The notes: generated by a model from the sequence alone, not told the origin. A stretch of 64,000 nt of DNA from Heterobilharzia americana (GCA_944470555.2 OX104130.1:49943491-50007490), one strand, 5' to 3'. Shown: positions 12,901 to 23,654, counted from the stretch's first letter. Translations and numbers: made by a program.

Positions 12901-13560
12901 TTGCAGATGGAATAGTTGGGAAATGCGAAAAGTTAGTTTCGGACCTTTATCAATTTTAACTGTATTCACCCATTGTGAGAGTTGACGCTTCTAAGCCTAA
13001 TTCCACATTCAACTAAGGGTTTGCAGTTCCAAACTGTGATGTCCAGTGCACCTGATTTTGAATTTGTCTCTACCTGCTGAAAAGCAGCACTGAATACTAA
13101 CCAGATAATGTGACATTTATGTCTTCATGCTTATAAATGAAATGAAATTTCCAACGAGCGAACGAGTGTGAATTGACAGTAACAAAGAATATGGTGTTAA
13201 TCAAGTATAAAGTCTGACTAGCTGAAAATGTCTGTTTTAACAGTATGAAAGTGATTATATCCAGTAAGCGGTTAACATGTGATGTATCCGTATTCATAAC
13301 AATTCTCTTCCCTGAAATAACCTTCTAACCCGAACAAATATTACATTGCATTCATTACTTCGACTAATATTTCGAGCATTCGTTGACGTTACAGGAGATA
13401 AATACTGAGATAATTTTGTGTGGTTGAATGTTTCAGAATCAATGTCCACCGAATAAATGAAATGAGAAGAGCGATTGTCAGGTGATTGAAGAAGGATGTC
13501 CTTTGTTATCGTGTTCATGTACTAACATTTGATCTGTTCCTACCTTTTTGTTAACAGTAG
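3531..13560 (+). CDS. M8 metallopeptidase (leishmanolysin/invadolysin-like), C-terminal half, 5' exons outside or not found
   Basis: Five internal exons and a probable terminal exon join in phase: 3531-3641 (ends phase 2), 4584-4791 (starts phase 2, ends phase 0), 7097-7148 (phase 0 to 1), 7289-7413 (phase 1 to 0), 12186-12341 (phase 0 to 0), then a stop at 13558. The protein is Cys-rich and follows the M8 C-terminal layout: NYSMADDFLWGKGLGC, then PFCDIP, ANAYGYCRL, LPKKFQYI, GGWVRMDYCPHYS, GSDSTCFNHDEW, and finally LYYDCPVSGG with CPKCEILC. M8 enzymes are zinc proteases; in parasitic flatworms members of this family are secreted or surface proteins. The HEXXH zinc site is not in these exons and must lie upstream. 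Introns hold an antisense RTE-like insertion. Exon-intron borders are GT/AG. Family assignment is strong; whether the gene is intact cannot be judged without the 5' half. Confidence 0.8.
4584..4791 (+). CDS. M8 peptidase exon with DYCP motif
   Basis: Acceptor TTCTTTAG ends at 4583 and donor GTAGGT starts at 4792. The exon begins in phase 2, which fits the preceding exon, and encodes PFCDIPSESAC, ANAYGYCRLYR, LPKKFQYISENPG and GGWVRMDYCPHYS. Conserved cysteines and the (M/A)DYCP motif are characteristic of the M8 Cys-rich region. Six-cysteine spacing agrees with a secreted, disulfide-bonded domain. Confidence 0.8.
5173..5875 (-). pseudogene. RT palm and C-terminal domain of RTE-like copy 2
   Basis: Three frame pieces on the minus strand cover the RT end: 5875-5678 with ADDLCLMSYKLEDLQ, 5699-5478 with a glutamine run followed by VTSFTYLGSTVS, and 5436-5173 with NTNVKSVLLYGSETWRVTK. 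The thumb-like FTYLGS and LLYGSETW motifs are typical of RTE-clade proteins. A further piece (5130-4945) gives the extreme C-terminus. Frames differ between pieces, so no functional protein is encoded. Fingers and the first half of the palm are lost in the internal deletion. Confidence 0.75.
5930..6650 (-). pseudogene. AP-like endonuclease of RTE-like copy 2
   Basis: Same order of pieces as in copy 1: 6538-6140 with VTIIQCYAPTNN and 6124-5930 with FCVFNDLVIGGS and DFTRHQD. GTWNVRT is encoded near 6645. The amino-acid sequences equal those of copy 1, including the positions of the stops, so the two copies descend from an already broken source or have been homogenised. Confidence 0.75.
6924..6960. 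repeat. (AT)n microsatellite
   Basis: A perfect alternating AT run of about 37 bases in an M8 intron, just beyond the 5' end of RTE-like copy 2. Confidence 0.95.
7097..7148 (+). CDS. M8 peptidase micro-exon, 52 nt
   Basis: The exon lies between acceptor TAAACAG (ending 7096) and donor GTTAGT (from 7149). It is 17 codons plus one base and encodes IPSTTAICTHQGQTTSL, entering in phase 0 and leaving in phase 1. Both phases fit the neighbouring exons, and the Cys fits the M8 Cys-rich region. Too short to stand alone; the support is phase and context. Confidence 0.7.
7289..7413 (+). CDS. M8 peptidase exon with GSDSTCFNH motif
   Basis: Acceptor TTTCAG ends at 7288 and donor GTCAGT starts at 7414. 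The 125 nt complete a codon started in the previous exon and end in phase 0. Encoded motifs are DPSDNRFLEETGSDSTCFNH and ASCHK, which match the M8 stretch (Y/F)G-x-(D/N)-S-x-C-(F/L)-x-H upstream of the last disulfide-rich segment. Confidence 0.8.
7414..12185 (+). other. Long M8 intron, no recognisable insertion
   Basis: About 4.8 kb of AT-rich sequence between two phase-compatible exons. I saw no LTR, RT motif, long reading frame or tandem array. Old, unrecognisable repeats cannot be excluded. Confidence 0.55.
12186..12341 (+). CDS. M8 peptidase exon with CPKCEILC motif
   Basis: Acceptor TCCTTCAG ends at 12185 and donor GTAAGT starts at 12342. Exactly 52 codons are encoded in phase 0 at both ends, including YKCSKNHGLLVFINGLYYDC and the end IYCPKCEILCK. 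The pattern (Y/S)C...G-x-L-x-V...Y-x-C-x-x-(A/S)-G and a closing CP-x-C-x-x-(L/I/F)-C is the standard last domain of M8 family members. Confidence 0.8.
12342..13557 (+). other. Last M8 intron, no recognisable feature
   Basis: About 1.2 kb of AT-rich sequence between the CPKCEILC exon and the proposed terminal exon. No motif or repeat was seen in it. Confidence 0.45.
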
Positions 13561-13615
13561 TAACAACTTGAAATTATACATTTTTAAATAAATATATCTG
13601 TAAAATAAGTATTGT
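13558..13615 (+). other. Probable M8 terminal exon: stop codon, 3' UTR and poly(A) signal
   Basis: A strong acceptor (pyrimidine tract CCTACCTTTTTGTTAACAG, ending 13557) is followed at once by TAG in phase 0, which would end the protein directly after CPKCEILCK. AATAAA lies at 13587-13592. M8 proteins often end shortly after this Cys motif. This is inference from signals only; a further downstream exon is the alternative. Confidence 0.45.
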
Positions 13616-14589
13616 ATGTGACCTTTCACCACATTTTATTTGCACATTAGACCTTCGTAAGTGTCAGTGTGAAGTCGACTGTTTAGGAATCCATCTATAT
13701 TGACCACAGTGAGTTCACTCAAGTTTATGAGGAGATTAGTACGGTGTTGAGGTGAAATTTGAGAAGAAACGTTTAACCACAAAATTCACTGAAGTAAAAT
13801 ATTTGACCGGTATCAATAAAAAGGCTTTTAGTATTTTTATATAATTTTTCATATCAGGATTTAAAATCGAACAATAAGTTTAAGTGCAAAACAGCAACTA
13901 TGTATTTGCAGTGACGTTTTTCCAGTCTTACGTGCAGCGATATGCATTCATGGTAACTTCGTACCTGATCGTTTACATCGAACTGACCAATCTCTTATGG
14001 AATCATACATTATCAGAGTGCACAAGTTTTCCTCCTACTTTCTGCAACGTATGGTCTTTATGTTTGAAGGCTAGTCAATACACTCATATGACTTTGACAG
14101 ATAGAAGCATAATACAGAATCGATTATGCTTTTACATTCTATGTATGGAAAACTAAATAATCATCAGCTCATTCAGATTTCAAAAGACTAAGTTAGAACG
14201 GCAGTAGAACTGGTTATCTAACTCTCTTTGACTGGAGATTTTCGAAGGGCTATCAACAAACTAACTATCATTCCCAGTCACACCTTACAACTGTAACACA
14301 GACTAATAAAGGTAGTAGATAAAATAAACCATGAACTCCTGCGTTAAGCGACCAATAAATCTAAATCAGCATCTTTCGACAAATTGAAAAATATTCAGCA
14401 AACCAAGGTAAGAAAAACACATCAAGAGGATGAAACTACCAGGGAGATAGCATCATATGTTGACGGAATAAGGCTGCTGATCAATTTTTCAAGAAAAGAA
14501 TTAAGACCCAGTGAAGCCAAAGTGCTCGAGAAAAGATTGAACTTTAGTGCCTAAGTAGTTTAAATAAAATGTGAAGGTAGAAAGGGTAG
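13616..14589. other. Intergenic, nothing recognised
   Basis: AT-rich sequence with only short reading frames and no motif that I could assign. Confidence 0.5.
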
Positions 14590-14790
14590 TAGAGAAATTG
14601 GAGTTATGGATCTGTGGCTTATTGGTCTAGGCACTTAATTTCCAACCGACAAGTCATGGACGCGGACGTGATTCCAGATACTGAGGACTAAACAGCCACG
14701 TAGTTTCAGTAGCCTCCACATAATAGGTGCGTCTCACTGCCTTATGCACAAACGCACACGTGGATACTGGGTAGAATTTGTCGTTTTTCA
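14590..14790 (+). repeat. Possible tRNA-derived SINE
   Basis: A stretch with TGGCTTATTGGTCTAGGC resembles a polymerase III A box (TRGCNNARNGG), and GGACGCGGACGTGATTCC about 40 bases on resembles a weak B box. This spacing suits a tRNA-like head. It does not fold into a clear tRNA by eye, and no second copy was seen in the window. Confidence 0.3.
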
Positions 14791-15958
14791 TCATAAAAAT
14801 AGCATGACGCTCAACAGATTAAACAATTAATGATCAGGTCCATACAAAGTGTGTACTAGGACTAAAACGTTGAATGAAAATGGGGTTACATTTAATGAAA
14901 CCTTAAATGTTGACACTGAGAAACCTAAGAAATCTCAGCAACATGGTAACTGTTCAATCGCATACAGACAACTCTATAGTAGTTATTAATAAGACGAAAA
15001 TATTTATCAACCAGGTTGCTCTACTAGGCCAACAGTCAACTTTGAAAATATTCCAATACATGGGCTATCTACAAAATTGTTTCCTTTTAGAAATCACTCC
15101 AAGTGTCAGCTAATCAACTTTTAAAATGAAACAAATACTGAATAACAGAAGTCAATGGATGGGGATAAAATAGTCAGTCTTGAATGAATAAATCACTATG
15201 TCAACTGAGATTGAAATGACCTTATCAATAACCATGAACTCACTAATCGAAAGAGTTTTGGACGAAGTTTACCATTGATGCAGTTATGCCTAACTTCCAA
15301 ATGCTTCAAACTTTAAGATAAACTCCAGGAACAAGTAACAGGAATGATTCATCACACACTGTAGATATTTTTAAATAAAGCCACTACCACAAAAACAATA
15401 GAACATATACCTCGTAGAATATAAAAAAGGAGTTTGAGAGTTGAATGTTTACTTTGGTATGATCAGGAGCAGTAAACTGTACTAAAAGTGTCATCCAGTA
15501 AATATTATAGTCTCACTTTGTGTCATATCAAGTGAATTAATCGTTATCGTTCATCAATGGACTGTTGTCCTCTGAATAAATGAAGTATAAAGATTTCATC
15601 TCTCTGTTTATATCCTAAAACTTTTGCCTGTATGCTGCTGGAAAGGTGAAGGCACAAGTGAATTCATCATGTTCAATAAAAAATTTGTTATAGCTTTGCC
15701 GATTTTTTCGAAGGGAGCAAGTTGTTTGTAAATAGAGAATTAACTTCGACAATGGAAAGAATTAAGTTGAAGTGCTCGAAAATGGGCTTTCCAACTGAAA
15801 ATCTGAGAATAAGCTGATTGGGTAACGTTACTCTAAGTAGTGAGAAAGTTGTCTTATGCTAAAATGCAGAAGCAGATAACACTTTTCACCACAGTCATCC
15901 TGACATTTTTTTTCGACACGGGAGCCACTACACAGCAAAACTATGATAAGATTGACAA
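14791..15958. other. Intergenic, nothing recognised
   Basis: AT-rich sequence with short reading frames only. No LTR, RT or exon pattern that I could support. Confidence 0.45.
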
Positions 15959-16300
15959 TGTAGCAGAAAGTAATTCCCCAAAGTCAATAGCCCAGACTTC
16001 GATGAGATTCAACATTAATGGCGATCTTCATGGTTTAACGGACTAGATAAGCTGGGGCACACGGTCAAGCATACACGCCATTTGGGACGTTGTCGTGTGA
16101 CGTCGTGTTACTCGTACATGGTCTAATAGACATTTGGTCAAAGCCATCCATTTTGTGACACAATTTATAAAATATTTAATACTACGTGGCTACTCTATTA
16201 TAATATTTCTTGACCACATACTTGTGGGTATTTACTAGTATCAATAAATAGTGATTGACCTCAGCGTCTGTCAAGTTTGCGTACGGAAAGACCGTAAGCT
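15959..16300 (+). repeat. Degenerate 5' LTR of the ancient relic
   Basis: Begins TGTAGCAGAAAGTAATTCCCC, cognate to TGTAGCGTCACACACTTCCCC of F-family LTRs, and ends near the segment GCGTCTGTCAAGTTTGCG. It is followed by GCTGATGAGCTC, a plausible decayed TGGTGAGCCC primer-binding site. The alignment was made by eye and has many gaps. Confidence 0.6.
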
Positions 16301-17089
16301 GATGAGCTCATTCCATTTTGTTCTTGTGTATTCCTGTTTTCATAATGATAACTTTTCAAAATTCTACTAGAAACTCATGCACCAACTTTCAACCAGACTC
16401 CTAAACTTATCCGCAACAAACCAACAACGCGACCGGTCAGGCTCGTATCCCTCTGGTTAGAAAATGCTAAAACATTACAGCGTTACAGCACATATGCTCA
16501 ACGTTGAAGTGATCATAATATACTACTTGGAGCATCTCCTCTAAAGAAGAGCAATCCCTTAGATCTTCGTAGCTAATAATTCAGCTACTCACATACTCGC
16601 GAAAATTTATTGGTCAACGAATGTTCGTTGATGGTCTTTTCCGTGAGATGTTCCTTTTTAAACTACCACAGCCGGTGCAAACTATGCTGGTGATACTTAA
16701 GTCAGTAGCCATCCATGACCTGTCAACCTCGGATGGTAAAATGCTGGAGATCTCTTGTGGATCTGCCTTTAATGTATATTCTGTCTTCGAAACATCTTAA
16801 GGTCAGGATCCAGAAATGACAGAGATTTGAAACTCTGTTAAGCAGCCACTATGAACTCAAAGTTCTAGGTGACTACAAGCAACACAGAAACACCGTAGTT
16901 CATTCCATCACAGAAATTCCCATGCCCGTCAAACTACCGTCTTGAAAGGTGAAAACCCCTAAACGGTATCGGTCCCATAACATCTATGGCAAAGAAGCAA
17001 GGAATCATTGAAAGCCATACACTTTCAACATAGGCTGCGCGAAATGTATCTCGCTGACATGCGCGAACGACAACCGTAGCAGACGGAAA

Positions 17090-17200
17090 AAGCCGTTTGC
17101 TGTATGTCACTGACGTAAAAATGAAAGTTGGCTACCTCGTCGACAATGGCACAGAAGCAAGCATTATTCCCCTATTCACAAACTAACCTCATCATGATCC
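17090..17200 (+). pseudogene. Aspartic protease remnant of the ancient relic
   Basis: The frame reads YVTDVKMKVGYLVDNGTEAS then IIP, matching the retroviral-type protease opening (F/L)-L-V-D-T-G-A-E-x-S-V-I-P. The catalytic D-T-G is changed to D-N-G. It stands in the correct place between gag traces and the later pol trace. Confidence 0.6.
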
Positions 17201-17480
17201 ATCCTTCAATCCCCAGGCACCTAAGAGAGAACCGAAAATGACATTTTTAAAAGGTATGTTAGTCTCAACTTCGTTTAAAACTGGATGTGCAGAAAGCACA
17301 CTTGGCGATGTAAATATGTGCAGGTGCTCTCCATAGGATGAAAACTTAACCACTAACTCGGTAATAGACATGGTATCCCTATTTCATAGGTAACCAGCTG
17401 GCAAACACTAGGCGCACTTTGGTATCTTTAGGCAAACACACGACAGAAAATATTCAGGACTTACTCCTGACAATATATCC

Positions 17481-20400
17481 CCATTTCCAAATATTAAAAC
17501 GTTTTCCCGGAATTTCCAAAACTGTCCTCCCAAAGTTTAGCCCAAAAGTTTCAAAATCCGCCCAAACCATTTACCCGAAATTCTTAAAGTCCGACCAAAC
17601 TTCTTACCAGAAAGTTGTCCCCAATTACAAACGTGCAGAATTTCACACTAATGTTTCAAGCAATTTACAATAAAGACGTGACAGTTGTTTGCAAAATAAC
17701 CATGGATAAACAAGCAGTCTACGTACATGCAAATTCTTCAGCAGGGAAAAGTTCCAATGACAGATTATGTTCGGAACTCCAGACGTAAGGAATAAACCAC
17801 TTTATTACAAAATACAGGAATTTATATGTATATCTCCTTTATTCATATAAATAGTACTGATTACACGTTTGTCCGCGTGCACAATATCCTCTGAGTGCCA
17901 AATGCCGGAAGCTGCCATCTATAGGCAATTGCTGGGTGTTACAACTAAATGTAGAGGGGATTGGTTCTAAATTCATGTGTAGAATGTCATAAAAACTGCT
18001 TGGTACGGAGATCTGGATTTTATCATTTTGTTGCAAAAAGCGAACCTGTGGCAAATGAACTGAAACTGCAAGCGCGCTGAAAAGTAGTTAGCCAAAACAC
18101 CAATATTTTTACGCCTTCCAAACCATTGTTTATATTGTGTCCACATACTGTTAAATTTGTGAAAGTGGTAAAGATAAACACCAACTAACTTGGACGTATC
18201 CCAACTGTATATCAAAAATAGCCTGAAGAATTTCTAAGCCACTACTGCTCCACTGAGGTGTTCACTTTATTGTTCTTCATCTGCAGAACACCTGAATCTG
18301 TCACGAAATGACCTAAATCAAGAGCTACATGCTTCTGCTTCAAAATCCATAAGTTAAAATAATTTCTTTGAGAAAGTTAGTGATCAAGTAGATGGTTCAA
18401 CTAAACTTTAGTGGCGAAGAACCTTGAGGACAACTGACCAGACTGGCGATGGTTTATTCAAGCTATTCCTTACTTCCACTTACCATGTTGTTGACGCCGC
18501 ATAAACGTTTAGTGAATTATGACGAAGATTACGTTGCAGACTGCGTGTGGAATTCGTTGCAGAAGGTGATGTGTTTGAAACAGATGGATATCTTGTTCAG
18601 AAACTTGAATATAACTTAGGAAGATGACTTTAAAATGACTGGGTAAGTTATAACTTACCCAATGTATTTGTAAATACGTTTGTCTTTGCAAACCACACAT
18701 TCTTGGTATATACTACCGAAATACGAAGAGAAAGCATTTTCAGCGGATGGACGATAGATCACAGAAAGTAAGCCCTATGATTCATAATTCCCCATTTCAA
18801 AGGGATATTAGGAAACGAATAAGGAATACTTGTATGATTCGATAGATATAGACCTTGTGGCTACCCAATCGACTTGTGTCACTGTTGACTACTCTCAGAT
18901 AAATATGTAACAGCAGCTGTCTACACGAGGTGAAAGGTAAGTTAAACAAATAATATTATCATTTCGTAGTTCTACGAGTCAACTCGCCTTTATTACCTCA
19001 TCGCCTACATGTCAAACGTGAAGCGTACAGTAAGTGTAGTAGGCACGAATGATACCTAAAAAGTTTAGTTCCTCGGAATTAAAAAGCGATGAATCGGTGA
19101 AATTACTTCACCAATTGTGCAGTGACATGCATGAGTTGATGCAAATGATGACATTCATTGTCATTTACGTTAAAGCTAAAAAGAACTGATGAAACCACCT
19201 TAAATGACGTGAATATAGACTGCATAGAATTCGATTTTCCATGGAGAAGGTTGAAATACTTGAAGTGTTATTGAAGGAAGGTTAATTCAAAGAGTGATAG
19301 GTGAGTCACTAAAAGTTCTCTTCACACACGCAGACTAACAGAATGACACTGAATTTATTATATTATGTTCGAAAGTCAGTTCGCAGAATGTTGGGGTCAG
19401 TTCTGAAACCTGAAATTGCATTCCAGTATACCCGACTGGGAACGCCAACGAAGTCATCCTTGATGAAATGCTCGTTTTACCTGATTATCCGGTGTAAGTC
19501 GTTCTTCCACCTATCACTGGGCTCAATAAAACTGATCGAAAATGGAGAGCGATGGGGATAGCCAGCCGTACTTGGTTACCCAAAACTACTTACATGATCT
19601 CAGAGATGACCGGAAGAAATCTACAAAGAGCAGTGTAGGTAATTTACCTCACCACATAAAAATGGCATACATGTAGCCATGATCACCATTGATATTACTA
19701 TCCTTCATTTAATTCTACTTTTGGCCTTTTATGAAACTTCTTCATGTCATTTACATCTTACATAAAAACCAGTTGCATTCATCCCACAGGCTACAGTTGT
19801 TTCTCAATAGTCGACATCATTCAAACTAAGTCAGTCGAATACACTTGTTTGTGACTATTTGTTATGGATTTATTGGTTCTTTTATAGAAAGCGAACAACT
19901 CTATCCAACTTTTCTTGTTTTTCAGGAGCAGACGATGGACACGAACTTTGAATGCACTGAATGATGACTAACGGAATCATGTACCTTTTTTTCTAACTAA
20001 CAATAACTGTTTTTGTACATATGACTGCTTCTTTTTCATGAAATACATCCTTCTTAATAATTTAAAAGTGACTTGCAACTTCATTTTCCGACGTAAAACA
20101 TTGCATACGAGAATAAGAAGTACGTGATTCATTGTGATTAATTTGGGCTAGTTTTGAGTAAATTCTGGGGAAGCGAGAAAACTTTCGGGGGAAATTGTAA
20201 ATAAAGTATCATTTCCCTTTATAATTACTTTGTCCTTCATATTGTTGACTTTGATTGGTCACTGCATCCTTGAACGTAATTCGCTATCACTTAAGTTTAG
20301 TTGAACCATCAACAAGGGATATACTGTATTCGCTCTATAACCAGCTAGTCTACAGTAAACATTTGTCAACTTTATTGGGGACTGGTTTGAGAATTTCAGT

Positions 20401-21772
20401 TCTGAAGCACTTATTCCTATTGGAAACTCATCAGTCCACAATAGCCATTTTGTGGATGTGGTATTAACTAGCAGAAGCATAGATGATCCAGTCTAAAACT
20501 GTGAGACAACTACAGATATGGGAACAGCCTGTAAAAACGGTGATCATGATGGTCCAATGATTCTCCCTAAATTCCTCACCATCCCAATGGTTAGTCTCTC
20601 AAACTACAGACATATCAACGTAATCCGGGTTTTCTCACAGATTTTGGAAAAAGGTTCCACATTGTCATTATTCTGCCTGTTTATATGTTTGAGGCATCTG
20701 GCTTGGTTTCGTACAATACGGTGTGTAAGAAGCTCTTTGCTGTGTGTATTTTCCACCCCTCACCTTGTCGATCACACTCATTTTCTATTCGAAATGTGGT
20801 TGCATATAGTAGCGTTCTTAAGTATCTTCTATTTGCAGTCTACATTACCTGAGTCTTTCTACGTGCCAACCACCCACCAGTCGTTAAATCCTTTCACAGC
20901 CACGAGCTAAATGATATCATGGTCACTGTTCTGCATAAACTAAGCAATGGTGCATTATGTTCTTCCGAGTTTCTTCTTCAAGTTCACAAAAAATGCAAAT
21001 GGATCTACATTGGTACTAACAAACATTTGACTCTTAAATTGTGTGAACGAAATCTATCCAAGACTGATTCTCTCTGAGATACAGGGATGAAATATTCAAA
21101 TGACTAAACCTTTTCTGAACAAAAAGATTAGAACAACTTGAAGTTACGTTAAATGCTGAGTGGTATCACCCATAAGCTATACAGCTGTTAAATTAAATTT
21201 GTGTTTTACAATGTCTGTCTTCATCCCATATTGGAATACCATCTATTCATCCTTTGTGAACTCCAATCAAGCTATACACTTTGAATCGGGGAGGTTCAAC
21301 GATATCTTGTATGCACACTTGACTGAGAACAATTTAACTTACTAAGGTTGGGAAACCTATGAGAAAAGGACTTAAGTTTGACGCCGTATTTTGCTAAAAG
21401 TAAGTTCACTGTCTCTTGCACTCACCTAGTCCATAAATGGGTTCAAAGTTAACCACAGAAATCAAGAAAACTTTTTGGGTGAACGTTATCAGATTTCCAT
21501 GAGGGTCAAATTTCGGAAAACATTTTCCAGTTTTAAAATGACTGGCAATAGTAGTTAACTACATAAAGTGGATTTCTACTTTTCTCTCTTCAATCAATTT
21601 ATTCCTCATGGATATTAGGGCCTCGTTTGATCAGGTTTAATACCTTTGTATTCGAACTATGTAAAAATACTCAGTCTGTTTAATGCATAAAGCGTTTAGG
21701 TAAAATGATATAGGATTGTTAGTTCATTAATTTGTTCCATATGCAGTTAGACAGCTACCACAGCAGTAAGCT
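17481..21772. other. Unassigned AT-rich region
   Basis: About 4.3 kb without an element that I can name. The longest frame (20518-20910, plus, 130 residues) is hydrophobic, low in conserved motifs and not convincingly coding. The first 200 bases may still belong to the ancient LTR relic. Confidence 0.45.
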
Positions 21773-22021
21773 TGTAGCATTTATTTCACAGCATTTTGCT
21801 GACATATTTAACACCTCATAAGTGAATATTTATTTAATTGTACTGATTTCAAACTTTTGTCAGCTCGTTCTGTCACACAACATCCTGTCTTACACTTCAC
21901 ATTATCTCCTGATATTTACACTATTTGGAGCAGGTGGATCAGTAGTGTTGGAAATAATAAGAAAGGAGATAGTGTATCGAGAAGCGCACAGAAATTTGAA
22001 GTCAGATATCAGAGCTTGACA
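21773..22021 (+). repeat. 5' LTR of element C
   Basis: Starts TGTAGCATTTATTTC and ends AGAGCTTGACA. It shares CTCCTGATATTTACACT and GATAGTGTATC blocks with the B LTRs, and its length of 249 bases equals theirs. Confidence 0.8.
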
Positions 22022-22024
22022 AAC

Positions 22025-22040
22025 TGGTGAGCCCGACGTG
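22025..22040 (+). promoter_or_regulatory. Primer-binding site of element C
   Basis: TGGTGAGCCCGACGTG lies three bases after the LTR end. It differs at one base from the complement of the eukaryotic tRNA-Trp 3' end as I know it (TGGTGACCCCGACGTG), the primer associated with the CsRn1 clade. Confidence 0.65.
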
Positions 22041-22127
22041 ATCAAACTTTCGTAAGTTTTACTAGTGGATACTATTACTGTTTTCACTTATGTACCGCAT
22101 CTACAGTTACTAACAACTTTACACAAT

Positions 22128-22131
<4 letters not shown>

Positions 22132-22184
<53 letters not shown>
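22132..22184. repeat. (TA)n microsatellite in the leader of element C
   Basis: About 53 bases of alternating AT between the primer-binding site and gag. Element B has only a short TATGCATATATA at the same place, so the run expanded in this copy or lineage. Confidence 0.95.
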
Positions 22185-22185
<1 letters not shown>

Positions 22186-22319
22186 TGAGATTGTTTCCAT
22201 CCGCTGTGTGGTAGACATTTGCGCATCTGTTTAATGTACTTTTTCCACTCTTATTATTTTAAGTTCTTGAAATTGTTGTATTTTGCTGTACCAGTAGTGG
22301 TCTCTGAACTTTCATAATT

Positions 22320-22817
22320 GGAACTTTTCGAATGTAAGGTCTGTGGGTGCCATTAATCTTCCTATGCCTTGTTTTAAGTTTAATGACCGCAATTGTGGTT
22401 CGTCCGTCTAGAACATCTCTTCATGGCCAATCATATAACTTCACAAAACACAAAGTTCGGATATACACGCTCTGTTTTGCCGGAAGAAGTGGCTGGACAA
22501 GTAAGGGAGACACTACTAAGGCCCCACCCAGATACACCTTATGATGTTTTGAAGCAAGAGGTGCTGAAAGCTACTTCGTTATCTGACTAGAAAGCTGTCG
22601 ACCAACAACTAAGTAGCATATGCCTCGGTAACATAACACTTTCATAACTCAAATGACATATGCAAAGTCTGTTGAAAGATATGAACGTAGACAACCATCT
22701 AATCTACTAGCTTTGGCTGCTGAGACTTCCTTCATTTATTTAACAGATATTAGTTGATGGAGATGCAGACATTGATTGGCTGACATCGCTAACATTATGT
22801 ACGAAGGAATACCAATG
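22320..22817 (+). pseudogene. gag fragment of element C
   Basis: The frame encodes the N-terminal gag of family [17 protein letters not shown], then [18 protein letters not shown] and [12 protein letters not shown]. The preceding leader frame (GAINLPMPCFKF) is out of phase with it, the same break as in A and B. Stops follow at 22588 and later. Gag would form the particle core; this piece cannot. Confidence 0.75.
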
Positions 22818-22910
22818 GTTTGTTTCATTTGTCTAACCAATTTAGCCGTTTCTTTCATAATTTTATTCGTGATTGTGTCAATCGAGAGCACTTAGATATC
22901 ATGCTGGAAG

Positions 22911-23654
22911 TTGCACAACGAAGAAGAGAAGCAGTTTATGAAGAAACCTAACAAAAACACCTCACTCGAACTAGTAAAAGGACTTGAGAACATTAAAATT
23001 AGTGAAGAGGAGTCGCTAGTTAGTTATGATATAATCAGCCTGTACACAAAAATACCAATAAAGATAGCCCTGGAGGCACTGAAAACTAAATTAGAAAAGG
23101 CGGGTGATCTAAAAGAAAGAACACAGCTATGTGTGGATGATATATTGAAAGGAGTAGAATACGGCTTAACAACAACTTACTTTACACTTGAAGGAAAACT
23201 ATATCCACAAAAGGAAGGAATTACCATGGGGTCACCCATCTCACCAACAATAGCCATTGTATTCATGGACTTTTGGGAAGAAAACGCACTAAAATCATTC
23301 ATGTCCTCAATAAAAAGTTGGTGGAGATATATAGATGATGCACTAGCCTATAAACATATAAACAATTATGTGGACTCAATTAAATTCACTATGGAAATAG
23401 AGAATGAATTGGGAGAACTACCAACGTTAGACTGCAAAATACAAAGAATGACAGATGGAAGTTTGAAGACCACGATGTACAGAAAACCTAAGCATCCAGG
23501 AAGACTTTTGGATTACTATTTAGTGCATCCACTCAGAATAAAAGGAAGATTAATACAGAGTCCAGCAGATAGAATACATAGGTTGACAATACACCCTGAC
23601 GATCAAAGAAAAAAACATCTTATTCAAAATGTTACTAGAAAATTACCATCCTAA
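22911..23654 (+). pseudogene. Penelope-like reverse transcriptase core
   Basis: The 247-residue frame contains LVSYDIISLYTKIPI (motif A with the first catalytic Asp), KEGITMGSPISPTIA (motif B), WWRYIDDALAY (motif C, YIDD) and TLDCKIQR followed by YRKPKHPG (motif D/E region). These are all in the order seen in Penelope RTs, which are related to telomerase RT. The catalytic residues are intact in this frame. Upstream fingers are missing, and a frame break in 23655-23738 separates the RT from the nuclease. The reading frame likely starts further upstream in a complete element; the Met used here is only the first one available. Confidence 0.85.

Larger units (their letters stand above)
15959..17480 (+). 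mobile_element. Ancient Ty3/Gypsy relic of an F-like LTR family
   Basis: From TGTAGC at 15959 to about 16300 the sequence aligns, with many differences, to the plus-oriented form of the 344-bp F-family LTR: shared blocks include CCCCAAAGTCAATAGCC-like, GGTCAAGCAT, GTGGGTATTTA-like and AGCGTCTGTCAAGTT. Downstream, gag traces (near 16620-16720, LPQPVQTMLV against LPQSVQGIL in element E), a protease trace (near 17140, LVDNGTEASIIP) and a post-protease trace (near 17370) appear in the expected order. Everything is riddled with stops. No 3' LTR was found. Confidence 0.65.
21773..22817 (+). mobile_element. Truncated LTR element C, same family as A and B
   Basis: A 5' LTR (21773-22021), primer-binding site, leader and the start of gag are present; then similarity to element B stops at about 22817, where Penelope-like sequence begins. 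The gag piece matches B closely for about 80 codons and then becomes more divergent, with stops (for example at 22588-22590). No 3' LTR of this family follows. Confidence 0.8.

Noticed and set aside
16299..16306. CTGATGAG, the core of a hammerhead ribozyme
   Set aside because: No matching GAAA core and stems were seen nearby, and the site is better explained as a decayed primer-binding site after a degenerate LTR.
20518..20910. 130-codon plus-strand frame with hydrophobic stretches
   Set aside because: No family motif, no splice context, and no neighbouring exons; long frames of this size occur by chance in 64 kb.
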